NCBI GenBank assembly: GCA_036346205.1
Contig: JARFJB010001911.1
Span: 1,788,501-1,852,500 of the forward strand
DNA: 64,000 nucleotides
Source of the DNA: Vesta saturnalis
Lineage: Eukaryota; Arthropoda; Insecta; Coleoptera; Lampyridae
Reading direction: 5' to 3'
The notes below the pieces were generated by a model. That model searched no databases. It saw nothing but the letters and a program-made list of their open reading frames with translations, and was not told the origin of the DNA. How positions within the stretch are numbered: position 1 is the stretch's first letter; every line of letters begins with the position of its first letter. Shown here piece by piece: positions 35,795 through 47,044 of the stretch. Made by a program: the position numbers and the translations under genes.

Positions 35795-35797
<3 letters not shown>

Positions 35798-35870
<73 letters not shown>
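35798..35870. repeat. (TA)n microsatellite
   Basis: About 36 TA units at the right tip of the second long-TIR element. Confidence 0.98.
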
Positions 35871-35873
<3 letters not shown>

Positions 35874-35989
35874 TATACGAATGTAAACCTAAGTACAGCT
35901 ACAGAGGTATATGTTATATATAATAATTCTTTACAATGTTATTAAGTAACTAAGATTTTAATTTTTGCTTTAAATTCAAATCTTGGACA

Positions 35990-36850
35990 TCTTATAATTA
36001 AAAGTCATCACCTTCACTTTCACTATCATCTTCACTCGACTCTACGACATTGATTACTAGAGTTTTACCATTTCCTCAGCTCTTTTTTGAACGTCCCACC
36101 ACTGGCTCATTTCCTTTTCAGCATATAAAACACACTTTTGCCACAGTTCTCCAGTTACTTGGTTTAATGAATCCTTCCATAGCGATAAAACATTCTCGTC
36201 CCTGAAGCCCTATCTTCCAATGTTTTTGTTGTAATACTGTTTACAATTTGCCCATATTAACTCGATAGGGTTGAATTGGTAGTGATACGGAGGTAAACGT
36301 AAAACTTGATGTCCCCATTGATGAGCGATTTCATCAATTGCGTATATTTTTGGAACTTGTAAATCCTTGGCAATTTGTAATAATTTCACTTTCAGCATAT
36401 CATTCGAATGAAGAATGTTGTGTTTTCTTAAAAATTCAAGAAGATCTTCTTTCTTCCAACTACTTGGAGGTAATTTTTCTACTAATGTAGAATGGATAAG
36501 TGATATTGTCAAGAATGATCAAACTTGGTTTTTCTAAATTTGGTAAAAGCTGTTTTTTGAAATAAATCAGCGTTCATATTATCGTGTTAGTCTGCTGTCT
36601 TACTTTTACTGGAAAATACCAATGATGAATTTGGTATAAAACCATCCTTGTTGCCAGCACGCTTCCGAACGCTTCCTCGACTAAAAATCCACGTCTCATC
36701 CAAAAAGACAAGATCGTAACTAATTTCACAACTTTTATTAGCAAAATATTTTCCCAAAAATGTTGCTCGAGCACCAGAAATATGAACCTGCTCCATTAAA
36801 CGCCTTCTTCCATCTTTAACTTTGAATTCAAAACCAATTTTGTGTAACTA
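35990..36850 (-). pseudogene. DDE transposase relic (Tc1/mariner superfamily, other subgroup)
   Basis: Minus strand: 'SYDLVFLDETWIFSRGSV' (36730-36675; first Asp in LDETW), 'NKDGFIPNSSLVF', 'LLPNLEKPSLIILDN' (36550-36505; second Asp), 'VEKLPPSSWKKEDLLEFL' (36480-36425), 'EIAHQWGHQVLRLPPYHYQF' then 'NPIELIWANCKQYY' (36325-36240; catalytic Glu in NPIELIWA), and an acidic tail 'SSEDDSESEGDDF' (36035-36000). This is a common arthropod transposase family. All three acidic residues remain but the frame breaks after LDN and near the end. Ends not found. Confidence 0.82.
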
Positions 36851-37159
36851 TTGTTTCAAACTCGTTTTACTGAAGGTATCCTACAAAAATTATATTTAAA
36901 ATTATTTCATTTCTTTCCAGTTTGTATGTTGGAAGGCCGTGTGTTGTTTCACACCAGACATTTATTTTTATACATATTATACGTAGTTGTATTATATGTA
37001 TACTTAATTTATTATTTATTCTGCAAAGTGGACGTTGGAATATAATTAGTCGCAGAAACATCGATAGATCTAAAACATACTACTTTACCAGGTGGCTAAC
37101 TAGGAATGGTAGCGGGCTAAATCTCGAACTGTCTGACAACATTGGATAAAAAATGCTAA

Positions 37160-37900
37160 TAAGTAAATCAACCAAGAGAAACCGCTGGAAATTATTTTCA
37201 AGTTCCTGCGGTGGCCGCTAGGGACATACACCAACACCAAATTAGAAAATCGCCTTAAATCGGCATTATCAAGATATGTCCATATTGTTTTATCATAAAC
37301 TACGTAAGCTTAAACACACTTTTTCTTTTAGTAAAATTAAGCTCTCTTTTAATGATAATTCACCGCGTTCTTTAGCTATTTATTTGCCAAATATTATTTT
37401 GGAAATTTATGTAAGAAGGATGCTACGATTAATTTGAGCCTACCTAGAAAAATATGTCATAAATATAATTCAAATTTATATGAAAATTTTGTTCCTAACT
37501 TAATATTTCGCATTTTCTACTGTATATAGATTTACACAGTTTCTAGTTTACACTTTTATTCTGTATTACTTCATTAAATAACTACCACCTACACAAACAC
37601 TTTTTCTTTTCATTTTATTTACATTTACATTTTTTATAGTTGCTTTCGAAATGTTGAATTCAAAAGAGTACGCATACTAATATTATTTGTAATCATCATT
37701 TCTGCGTATTACACCTATTTACATTATTTCTAACAGTTTTTCTCTCTAATTTTGGGTACACAGTTTGCTATCGAGAATTTACAATGTGAAAATTATGAGT
37801 AGAATTGCATTTTATAAAATTTTTACAATTATGTGCCGATTATTGAAGATTTAAGTCAATCGTTTTGTCTCGATTTTTTTAGTTAGTCATTACGAATGCC
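37160..37900. other. intergenic stretch
   Basis: A/T-rich; nothing recognised. Confidence 0.4.
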
Positions 37901-37966
37901 TGCGTGCGTGCGTGCGTGCGACCCTGCGTGTGTGCGTGCGTGCGTGCGAGCGTGCGTGCGTGCGTG
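37901..37966. repeat. (TGCG)n microsatellite
   Basis: Tandem TGCG/GCGTGCGA units just upstream of the integrase relic. Confidence 0.95.
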
Positions 37967-37979
37967 ATGAAAAAGATGA

Positions 37980-38990
37980 AAACAAAATATAAAAATGTGA
38001 CTGCTGAACTCGTTACACTTTACTTGAACCTATGTGAATCTTGTCAAAAAAGAGTTTACCGAGAAAAGGACTGGTTATCAAGCCAATTCTCTGCAAGGAA
38101 GTTAATTCAAGATATCAAATAGGTTTGATTGACATGCAGCCACAGGCTGACGTGGATTACACATTCATTATGGTATATCAAGAGAGCGGAAGAAGTTGCT
38201 TTCCACTTGCTTGATATATTTACCATTTTTGGAGCCCCTTGTATTTTGCAAAGTGGCAATGGGAGAGAGTTTGCGAATACAGTAGTCGAAGAAGAGTGTA
38301 TAATGTGGCCCGAACTCAAAACTGTACATGGAAAGCCCAGGCACTCTCAGTGACAGGGGTCAGTTGAAAGGACCAACCGAGATGTTGAAAAAATGCTTTG
38401 TACTTGGTTAGAATCCAACAATATCACAAAATGCAATGTTTGGCTGCAATGCTAAAATAAGAATAAACCTTACTCGAGATTCACTGAATAACGCTAATAT
38501 AGCAGAAGCAATTTTAGTATCAAAAAGAATACAGGCCGTCCAAGGTATAAGAATGTCAGCAAAAGAAGCTCTGCAAAAACAGGCAGATAAGATGTTGGAT
38601 CTGTCATTAGTGAAATATCCTGTTGCTAATGTAGGTGATAACAATACCAGATGTAGACCGAGCTAAATGCGACGATAGAAACATTATCGCTGTCATAATG
38701 GCACTTGAGAAAGAAAGGATGTATCGGCTTGATACAAAACATGTAATATTAAATCAACTCTCTCAATTTACTCTTTGCAAGGAGAAATTCATTTCAGTGA
38801 GCGAAGTTCCAGACGAACATGTATCAATGCGGGAATGTGCAAGGAAAGAATCTCATCTAGGTGGCCAGGGATTCCAACACTGCAATTGCATTGGCGGTTG
38901 CACTTCCAATCGATACAGATGTAAGAAATGTAACGTCTTGTGTAACTCAAAGTGCCGTAAAAGCTTCCATTGTAAAAAAAATAAGTGAGG
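37980..38990 (+). pseudogene. KRBA2-like integrase-core protein relic
   Basis: Plus strand, in order: 'NVTAELVTLYLNLCESCQKR' (38005-38065, zinc-binding/linker), 'KRAEEVAFHLLDIFTIFGAP' then 'CILQSGNGREF' (38180-38275), 'HGKPRHSQ' and 'QGSVERTNRDVEKMLCTWLE' (38329-38415), 'QKQADKMLDLS', 'PDVDRAKCDDRNIIAVI' (38644-38697), 'LNQLSQFTLCKEKFISVSEV' (38752-38812), and a Cys-rich tail 'GGQGFQHCNCIGGC' to 'CNSKCRKSFHCKK' (38864-38985). This matches the integrase-core KRAB-A domain-containing protein 2 type genes, themselves transposon-derived. The catalytic Asp of QSDNGREF is Gly, and frames shift at least four times. Confidence 0.85.
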
Positions 38991-39338
38991 TCGTATTTTT
39001 TTACTCTTCAGATAACTTTAAAACACAAAAGACTGATTTGAAGGCATTTCTTTTCAATACCCACATCTTATGTTCATAGTGAGTATATTCTACGTTTTGA
39101 ATATTCTTAGTGGTAAAATACATTAAATTGTTTACATTCACATTTTTTGAATGTATTAAGCTAATAACAAGGCTATGAAAACTTTGTTTAAATATTTTGT
39201 GTTGTTAAAAGATGAAACATTGAGCAAAATCGTTTCATTTTATTAGTTCTCCCAAACCTAATAGTTTTTATACATAACCAAGAAGGCAAACTGATTAACT
39301 AAGTATTTCATGTAGATAATATGTATAATGGCTTGCTA

Positions 39339-39340
<2 letters not shown>

Positions 39341-39410
<70 letters not shown>
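39341..39410. repeat. (TA)n microsatellite
   Basis: About 35 TA units. Confidence 0.98.
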
Positions 39411-39413
<3 letters not shown>

Positions 39414-39639
39414 GCCAACACTGAAACTGTTAAGTCACAAAAGCAAAACAAGGAAATTTGATTGTTGCCATAGAAATATTGTAGATATTTGGAAAAAGTT
39501 ATTTGTCACTCCATTGACAAAGAGCAAATGCTGCAACTCATTTATTATACCTACAACACCTCACGTAGATTGTATGTAAAAGCAAAGTAAGAAACCAAAT
39601 ATAAAACCAATAATATTCAATTAAAAATTATTATGAATT

Positions 39640-39920
39640 TTATTAAATACATAAATAAAAAGTTTACCTCGGGTGGGATTTGAACCTACAACCTGTACTT
39701 CGCTAGAAGTACCGCGCTAACCAACTGCACCATCAAGATTCAATCCCCAATCCATGTAAATTTTGTCTTTATGTATATAGAACTGATGTAAATTCTAAAT
39801 ATAATGAGATTACAATCAAATTACTTATATTAATGGAATGTGAGCCTGCAATATCGCAAGAATTCACACATACCAAAGCAACTTGACTAATATTAAATTA
39901 TTATAAAACTTATAAATCAA
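39640..39920 (-). repeat. tRNA-like SINE copy
   Basis: Minus strand copy of the right half of the 34.4-34.9 kb insertion, body plus tRNA-like segment (about 39667-39740) with GGTGCAGTTGGTTAGCGCGG, a GTACTT/AAGTAC stem and GTAGGTTCAAATCCCAC. The shared body (GAATGTGAGCCTGCAATATC, AAATTACTTATATTAATGG) shows that the tRNA-like part is fixed to one side of a longer unit. Confidence 0.7.
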
Positions 39921-39929
39921 TAATATTCA

Positions 39930-41335
39930 CTTCAAATATCTTAAATTCTTTCCTTTATTGAACATATCAAAACATGTGCGATATCGTTGCTCTACTTTTT
40001 GATTTCTCTGCGCGACAGTCCGATATAGATGGTTGTCTTTTTACATTTTCTGATGTTGAAACTGAAAAATCGTTTATAGTCTAGAAATATTTCCACAACT
40101 ACATAATGTTACGTTTAAAAAGATATAAAAGTACTTAGTTTACAGTAATTATTTGAATTAAACATGGTTTCCTTTTAAAAAATTATTTTAATTCTCATCT
40201 TTCAGGGATTTAAATCGAGATTACTGTCATGAAGTTACTTGTGTGGGTGCAAAATTTGGGTGGGTTACTATTAACTTTATATAGTATCCACAAGCAAAAA
40301 AATATTCAATGTATTATACAGATTTCAAAACAAACATCCGTTTTTAAGTTATAACACTTCCTTTACCAAGCACAATTGTTAAGTTTATACAGATCCTGTT
40401 CTAGTATTAATCAAAACTATTTGAACTAAACATATTTTTGTAATGCATTTTTAAATATGAATAAGTCATTTCAAATAAAAATAAAAGTTAAGAGGAGTTT
40501 CTATATCAATGAATATCTCTTGGCTCCACATTAGCTCTTTAAAATAAAATTTATCACATTGTAAATAGTTGAGGTTACCTATTTTTATTTTATTCTTATG
40601 GCTATATTTAATAAATATTACTTAAAAATAAATATATTAGAAACAACTGATATTCTGAGAATTTTTTTTACATCAACATATTTTTTCGCACTATTCAAAA
40701 ATCGTCACACATAATGATGTTCTTTTAAGGGTATATTGTACAAACCCTATGAAACCTAAACAAAAATTTGTACAACTTAAATAAATACATTCAGCCGTTT
40801 AAATGCGTTTTGGTTTAAAATGTTAAATTATAGAAATTCGATTTGTAAATTATAAATACAATTTGATGTTGTATCAAGTTTAAACATTTATATTGTCGGT
40901 GCATACATCAAGTTATTGAACCACGACAATATGAATATATTTTAATTTTGTTTGAGATCTCCTTTATTAATTAAATAAGTAGGAACACTACAAAAGTTTA
41001 TTACCATATAAGGTTGGTTGGTAAATATAACAAGACGAGATAAAATCTGGAAAAGCGAGACCCGAACAGTCAAGTTTTTCTGTTTTTTGAAACCTCTTAT
41101 GGATGCTTAACGATCGTATGTTGTATAATATTTTTTGTATTATCGGATTCATTTAAATTGAAATACTATATTATTTTGTTCATTTATACTGTTCCGTATC
41201 TACATAATAATATATACTTGAATATGTGCGAATTTTTTTTCATAGGTAACTGACCGTATGTTTTAATTTAAATGAATTAATTGAAAAACAGAGTTTGCTA
41301 ATTTTTATTCAAAAAACTTTAAGACATTAGCTCTA
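39930..41335. other. A/T-rich intergenic stretch
   Basis: No coding or repeat signal recognised on either strand. Confidence 0.4.
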
Positions 41336-41368
41336 TACGATGCACCTAAAAATCCAGCAGTTTAGTAA

Positions 41369-41590
41369 AGATATATTGATGATACTTTCGTTATTTGGTG
41401 ACATAGAGAAGTACCACTAAATAAATTTTTTAATTCTATAAATGGTATTCATCCAAGCACTTAGTTTGCCATGGAAAAGAAAACTAACGACATATTAATT
41501 TACAAAACAAATAACTTACCTCTTTCTTTTAGGATTTACCGAAAACCTACTTATACTGAAAGATATTATAGTCTACATGAAAAGATCAGT
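41369..41590 (+). pseudogene. Penelope-like element RT fragment
   Basis: Plus strand: 'RYIDDTFVIW' (YxDD box of reverse transcriptase), a stop, 'REVPLNKFFNSINGIHPST', a stop, then 'FAMEKKTNDILIYKTN' and 'FRIYRKPTYTERYYSLHE'. The order YxDD...FLN.IN.IHP...F.ME...YRKPT.T.RY matches Penelope-like retroelements. Only about 75 codons remain; no GIY-YIG endonuclease part is seen. It abuts the 3' end of a LINE. Confidence 0.85.
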
Positions 41591-42199
41591 ATGTTTTTTT
41601 TTTATAATTGTGGACCTAAACAGGCTAAATATGGTCTGTCGTTCTAAAGCACGCAGGAACACTTAGGAAAATGGATAGGGGGACATTACATTGCCAGGAG
41701 ATGCCTATGAACAGCTACCTTAATTTTTTTTATATCATAAGTGAGAGGAGAATAGAAATAAGGGTGATCATTCCAGAGTTTAGAAGCCATGTTGAAGAAT
41801 TTGCATTGCGCCCGTTTGGTATGACAAGTGGAGATTTGTATTGCGTACTTCTGATTAAGCATTCCCAAGTATTCCTAGCAAAGGTTGCCCGAGATGGTAT
41901 CCAAACATTAATTCAGCAGCTCAATAGCCATTGTAATACCGATAATACAAAGAAAGAACTGAAAAGTTTCTTCTATGCTCAAGGGACTATGTCAGAAGTT
42001 AAAGACGGGTCATTTACAAGCCTAATTGCTCTCCTTTGAATATCATCAACGATATCGAGAGCGTATTGGGGAGCATCAACCCAGAGGTGAGAAATATATT
42101 CTAGATGAGGTCGAATTTGGGCCTTATACAACTGCAACAGTTGCCGGGAGGTAAATTACTGCTTAGATCTGTACAAAAAGCCTATTTTACGAGCCGCAG

Positions 42200-42820
42200 T
42201 TTTGGTAGCTGACAGAAGATGGTCAACCCATGATAGATTTGAAAGATACAGTCTCTACCAACAGGGTAATAGGGTCTGAAAACTTACGGTCGCAGCCATT
42301 CATACTTACAACAGTGATCGATCTTTTTTGGCGGACACAAGGCAACATTGAGTTTTATTAGCATTAAATTTAACTAGAATATTGCTTCTCCATTGGAGAA
42401 TACATTGAATGTCTTTGTTGATTGAATCTGTCGTTTCAGCTTTAATGTCTTGAGATTACCATTATGAGTAGACTGAGATGAACTACAATAAGGATTTCTG
42501 TCGTCAACAAAGCAATGGATCGGATTGGTTGTTGAAGAAATAAGGTCGTATATGTACAATAGGCAAAGTGTAGGCGCTATAACTGAACTCTGTGACACGC
42601 CCGCGTTAATGCTAACTTCTTTTGAAAAACAACCATCAACTATGACACGTATTCGTCTTTTATCAAGGAAACTAGAAACCCAGTTGATGAGCATATCATT
42701 TAACCCAAACGTGGCGCGTTTGGTAAGCTAACACTTATGCCACACTTGGTCAAATGCCTTTGAGGTATTTAAAGTGACTACACCTGTTTCACCGGATTGT
42801 TCTAATGTATTATTCTATAC

Positions 42821-42889
<69 letters not shown>

Positions 42890-43250
42890 TATAACTTGGG
42901 TCACATATGAAAGAAGAGCACCTGTTCAATGACTGCCTAAAAAAACCATTGTGGTGGTCACTGAGGAGTTTGTTAGTTTCAAGGAACGAGAGCAGTTCCT
43001 GTTTGATACCTTTTTCCATGATTTTAGACAAAATGGAAGTGATGGCAATTGGTCGGTAGTTCGAGGGATCGGTCTTATCGCCTTTTTTGGGAATATGTTG
43101 AACTTCCATGATGAACGAAATTCCCCACATAGAGATCGAATAGAGCTTAGATAGGACTGGTACTATATAGTTCAGGGCAACATTTCTTTAAGACAATCGC
43201 TGGGATACCGCCTGGGCCAGTCGCCTTAGTGAGATCAAGCCTACTGATAA
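42200..43250 (-). pseudogene. LINE reverse transcriptase
   Basis: Minus strand: 'KKGDKTDPSNYRPIAITSIL' and 'SKIMEKGIKQELLSFLETNK' (43090-42970), a (TA)n expansion at 42822-42886 in place of the segment leading to the SKAFD block, 'WHKC', 'LINWVSSFLDKRRIRVIVDG' (42691-42632), 'INAGVSQSSVIAPTLCLLYI' (42607-42548) and 'NPIHCFVDDRN' (42517-42485). The catalytic FADD box reads FVDD, so both Asp remain. Frameshifts and the TA tract make it inactive. Confidence 0.82.
42822..42886. repeat. (TA)n inside the LINE RT
   Basis: About 32 TA units replacing or splitting coding sequence. Confidence 0.97.
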
Positions 43251-43735
43251 TCGATTCTAAGAGCTTGCACCGAAAATGAATCGGTTTCATAGCGTATGAA
43301 AAAGAGTTGGTTAGTGGCACATCCAAAGGTAATGTAGCTCGTTCATTGCATTTTCGTTGTACAATTTTTTTGCTTCAGTGACGACGCTTTTGCAGATATT
43401 TCCAGCACCAACGTAGTCTGCATGACTCTCGACCGTTTTATTAGATTTCCATTTAATATAAGATTATACGATTACTTCAGATGCTGAAAGAGCAATGACT
43501 GAAGAAGAGGACGACTTAAAACAATATTCACGTCATGAAAACGTTGCAAAGAAGTCTAGTAAATCTCCATCTATCTGACTTAAAACACCACAAAGTTATA
43601 TTAGTGTTGCGAACAACAGCGGAATTAGGTAGATATTATTTCTATTAGACAATGGTCAGATAAACCTAGAGGGGAAAGAAGGGAAGTTTTATAAACAAGT
43701 GGGTTTGATGTAAGAAAGAGATCTAGAAGATGTGG

Positions 43736-44931
43736 TGTAACAACCCTTTTTGAGTTGTATTAAAATATACCATAATTTAAGGTCTTTCGTTCATTTAGTT
43801 GAATATATAAGAAAATTTATTTATTAATGATTTGTAGAAATGAGGTAGGCAACTTAATTTGCATTTTGGTGTAACTTAAGTGCATATCTTCTTTAGGGTA
43901 TATATTTCTTAAAGGTTTATATTCCCAGTTTAAATTGCTTTTTCTGATCATTTTATTCTCGCAATGCGTCATCGTTGACTTAATTCTTTGCGCAAATCCT
44001 TTCGCGCACGACTACCTCGTCTAATTTCAAAGGAGCCATTTTTTTCACTTCCTGATGAAGGTTGTGAGAAGCAGAAAGCTTTTTTTGGGTTTTTCAGTGC
44101 CATTAATTTGATGGTAAGATATCTTTTAACTCGTAATACTAAAAATTAAAACATTTGCTATTTTCAGGCACTTTTACTTCACTTTTACTTTTATTTACAC
44201 TTTTATTACAATTTAAGTACTCATTAGTTTTACTGTTGCGTACGCTTTCATTTTATGATTGCAATTTTTGCATTGAAAATTTCAAGAAATGCAATAAATT
44301 TTGGTTTATTCAACTTCAAGAAGAAAATTTATAAGGATACTTCCATTTTGGGTGTGGCTTACTACGAAAAGCATTATTTCAAGATATTGCGCAATATTTA
44401 TGCAAAGATGACATCACCTTAGTTGAAATTTCCGTAATCATTTAGATACCAGAGGTTATTAAAAAAGTTTGTGTACAAGATTTTACAAACAGGTACTTAA
44501 TGTTTAATGATTATTTAGTAGTTTAAGGTTTTTACAATTAGTTTTTAAGGTATATATTTTATTTAACCCTATCACTTTAAATATTTAATAAACATAGTTG
44601 TATATTTTTTATTGTTTTACATTTTGATAAATTTTTAGTGTAGAACTCGGTTTAGTTATTCCGAGCATTATTAAAAATAACTTGGCGTCCGAGAACGTTT
44701 TTATTAGTGTTACATTTCATTTTTATTATTTATGTTCAGTGGAAGTAATCAAACAGAAATTGAGGTAATTAAGCAAATCAAAAGTATGAACCACCCTATG
44801 TTAATCTACCGACTGAATCAAAGGCATTATTTGTGGTGAATGGTTAGAACTTTTTACTATTATTACTTTATAATATTATTTAAAACACTTTTTATATTTT
44901 ATACGATTACCAGTTCGACCACTTTATTACA
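43736..44931 (-). mobile_element. solo LTR in the LINE, copy 2
   Basis: Read on the minus strand the insertion begins TGTAATAAAGTGGTCG and ends AAAAAGGGTTGTTACA, 1196 bp, with GTGG on both sides (43732-43735 and 44932-44935) and removal restores an uninterrupted LINE frame (SHTPHLLDLF). TG...CA ends and a 4-bp target duplication fit a Gypsy-type LTR. Same family as the LTR at 22.6-23.8 kb. Confidence 0.88.
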
Positions 44932-45449
44932 GTGGAGTATGGCTAGGGTTATCAGGGATTCTTGTGGGTTCAGAAATCATTTGTGTGAGATCACAAGCAG
45001 TAGCAAATTTTGCTGCACTATGACCAGCTGGATTAGTAGTAGGTGAAAGTTGAAGCCAATTAGAGTTATGAACATTGAAACTTCCTACAATTGGGATACG
45101 AAGTCTTGAAACTTACTGTCATTAAGAGACCTATAAATGCAACAGTAAGAATGTTTAAACCAAATCACGTTGGAATTTTTATTTTCCAAGGTAGACATCG
45201 TCTTGCAAGCAATGCTGTGTCCTTGATATAGACACATGTGCCTCCTTTATATCGAAAGGTAGAGTGAATGTGGTACTGGGTTGTCGGGTGAGTCGGAGCT
45301 TTCAGAGGAGACTTATGTTTTAGATAGAAACAAAATGTGGGATTGTAATTGTTCAAGATGTAATCTCCCTTATCTATAAATAAAGGGAGTTTACTTTTAC
45401 TTGAATGAATAGCTAGATGCTCTTGTGCCCGGCATAGCTTTCAAGTCGA

Positions 45450-47040
45450 AGAATGGGGAAGATTTACATAAATTATTGATAACTTTAAGATAGTAACACA
45501 CGTACTATTTATTCCCTATTGATATACAATTCTAGATATATAACTTAATATGTAAAATACCGTATTTATATTAATAATAAGAACAAAACAAGACAGTAAA
45601 CTCAATAAATAAACCACAGTAGCAACCCCTTTGGGAACTTTAATTAGTGTTAAATGATGAAATAGTTTATTCAGACCATTCGATGTGGTCGGTTGTATTG
45701 TAGTTTCGTTTTATTTTAAAAAGAATTCAAGCACTCATAAATATACAGGGTCTTTATATTATGCTATTCTTAGAAATTTTATACAATGGACTGACAACTG
45801 TTAACGGCTTTAAGAAGGCAACGATGTTATATCTCGGTCACTAGGTCATGAAGTGTCATTGTCCTTAAAAATTGAATTACGAATACTGCATTTATTTATA
45901 TAGCAGTTTAGTTTCAGGGTTATAATAATTATTGTGTTGGTTTATTTATACAACAGGAGCAACCTGACAGGTAAATTTAAAGATGTATGCGGCGCTTGTC
46001 TTTAACACGTTACGAAATATAATGGTACACAAATTAAGCACTTTACGCGATTAATTTTTATCGCTCACTGGGAAATCGTAGATAAGCGGAAATTCTTTTT
46101 AAAGAGAACTATGTCGGGATTTCTACTTCCTTCAGGAAGCGGCGGGTATTGCGTTATTAATTATTCTGGATACAGCCAAACGAATGTCAGTATTAAGGAC
46201 GCGATTTATAACAGTTTTACATGAAAACCTGGCTGAAACGTAGACTTGGGCGATTATGAAATCGATATTATGTCTGCAGGTCGGTCAAGTACGTGTGAGT
46301 ATTGTGTTCTATGGAAGGATTATCGAACCGAGCGGGTTATACGCAGCATAGGTTAAATAGAGGGATGCCAAATCGAACAGGCCTAGGTCTTTTGGACAAG
46401 CACAGGTAAAAGAATTACCTCTAAAGGCCTACGCCTTAGGGGATAACTCCTTTAGGAAACCTCAGTACTGTTCAGGAATACTCCTAAAAGCAAAGAGGAG
46501 CATTTTGTGTAAGGATATTTGTTTTCCGCGGGCTTGCACTCCAGGAAAGTGCGAGTATTATGTATGTGTTTTACAGGCAAGATCGATTTATAATCTACCA
46601 ACGGTGGAAAAGAAATCTTTCCAACTGGAAACTGGTCGGATAATTATGATAAAACAAATTATAATTTACCCAGATGGGACGACAGATACAAGTAAAATTA
46701 AACGCGGCGGTTCAGTAGGTCGTTGAAGACCTCAGGACGGAAGAGGTTACTTCAATACGGAACCGGTAAGATAATTAATCTCGCTTTTTTTTGTTAGTCT
46801 GCTTATGTTTATGGTTAGTAATCACTTATTTATAGCTTATATATAACTGAGTCGTAGACTGTTCAGGAGTCCTCCTCTTCAGCCCTGGTCAATCCTTGCT
46901 TGTTGGTGTTGCTATGTTTTGTGTTATTGTATAGTTTACAATCATGAGATGTGATTGGGAGTGGATTAAGTGAGTGTGTTATTTTGTGCGGTGTAGCGTG
47001 CTTAGTGCGGTTTATCCTATTCGTTGTCCGGTTTCATGCT
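45450..47040. other. unassigned stretch
   Basis: Less A/T-rich than its surroundings between about 45950 and 46760. Two short frames occur: 46111-46224 (MSGFLLPSGSGGYCVINYSG onward) and 46505-46726 (with CTPGKCEYYVCVL and YPDGTTDTSKIKRGG). I recognise neither. They may be exons or relics of an unknown element. Confidence 0.3.
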
Positions 47041-47044
47041 AGGT

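Larger units (their letters stand above)
33508..35803 (-). mobile_element. second long-TIR Tc1/mariner-type element in (TA)n
   Basis: Arms 33508-33830 and 35485-35803 are inverted copies (GTTCAATGTAATCGGATGCA, AAATACTCTATTAAGTGCTT, CTTCCGGT..ACCGGAAG, ATAAAATTCTTATAGGGTTT). Both tips abut (TA)n. The minus-strand transposase inside is cut by a tRNA-like insertion. Confidence 0.87.
41595..45405 (-). mobile_element. non-LTR retrotransposon (CR1/jockey-type), copy 3
   Basis: One 5'-truncated LINE read on the minus strand: endonuclease from about 45400 ('DILFLSETQ'-like start, 'NWLQLSPTTNPAGHSAAKFA' at 45065-45005), a solo LTR insertion (43736-44931), the endonuclease end ('LLDLFLTS'-like at 43730), then reverse transcriptase down to about 42200 and the 3' end near 41600. 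Confidence 0.82.

Noticed and set aside
41671..42039. 122-codon plus-strand frame as a host gene
   Set aside because: It is antisense to the 3' part of the LINE at 41.6-45.4 kb.
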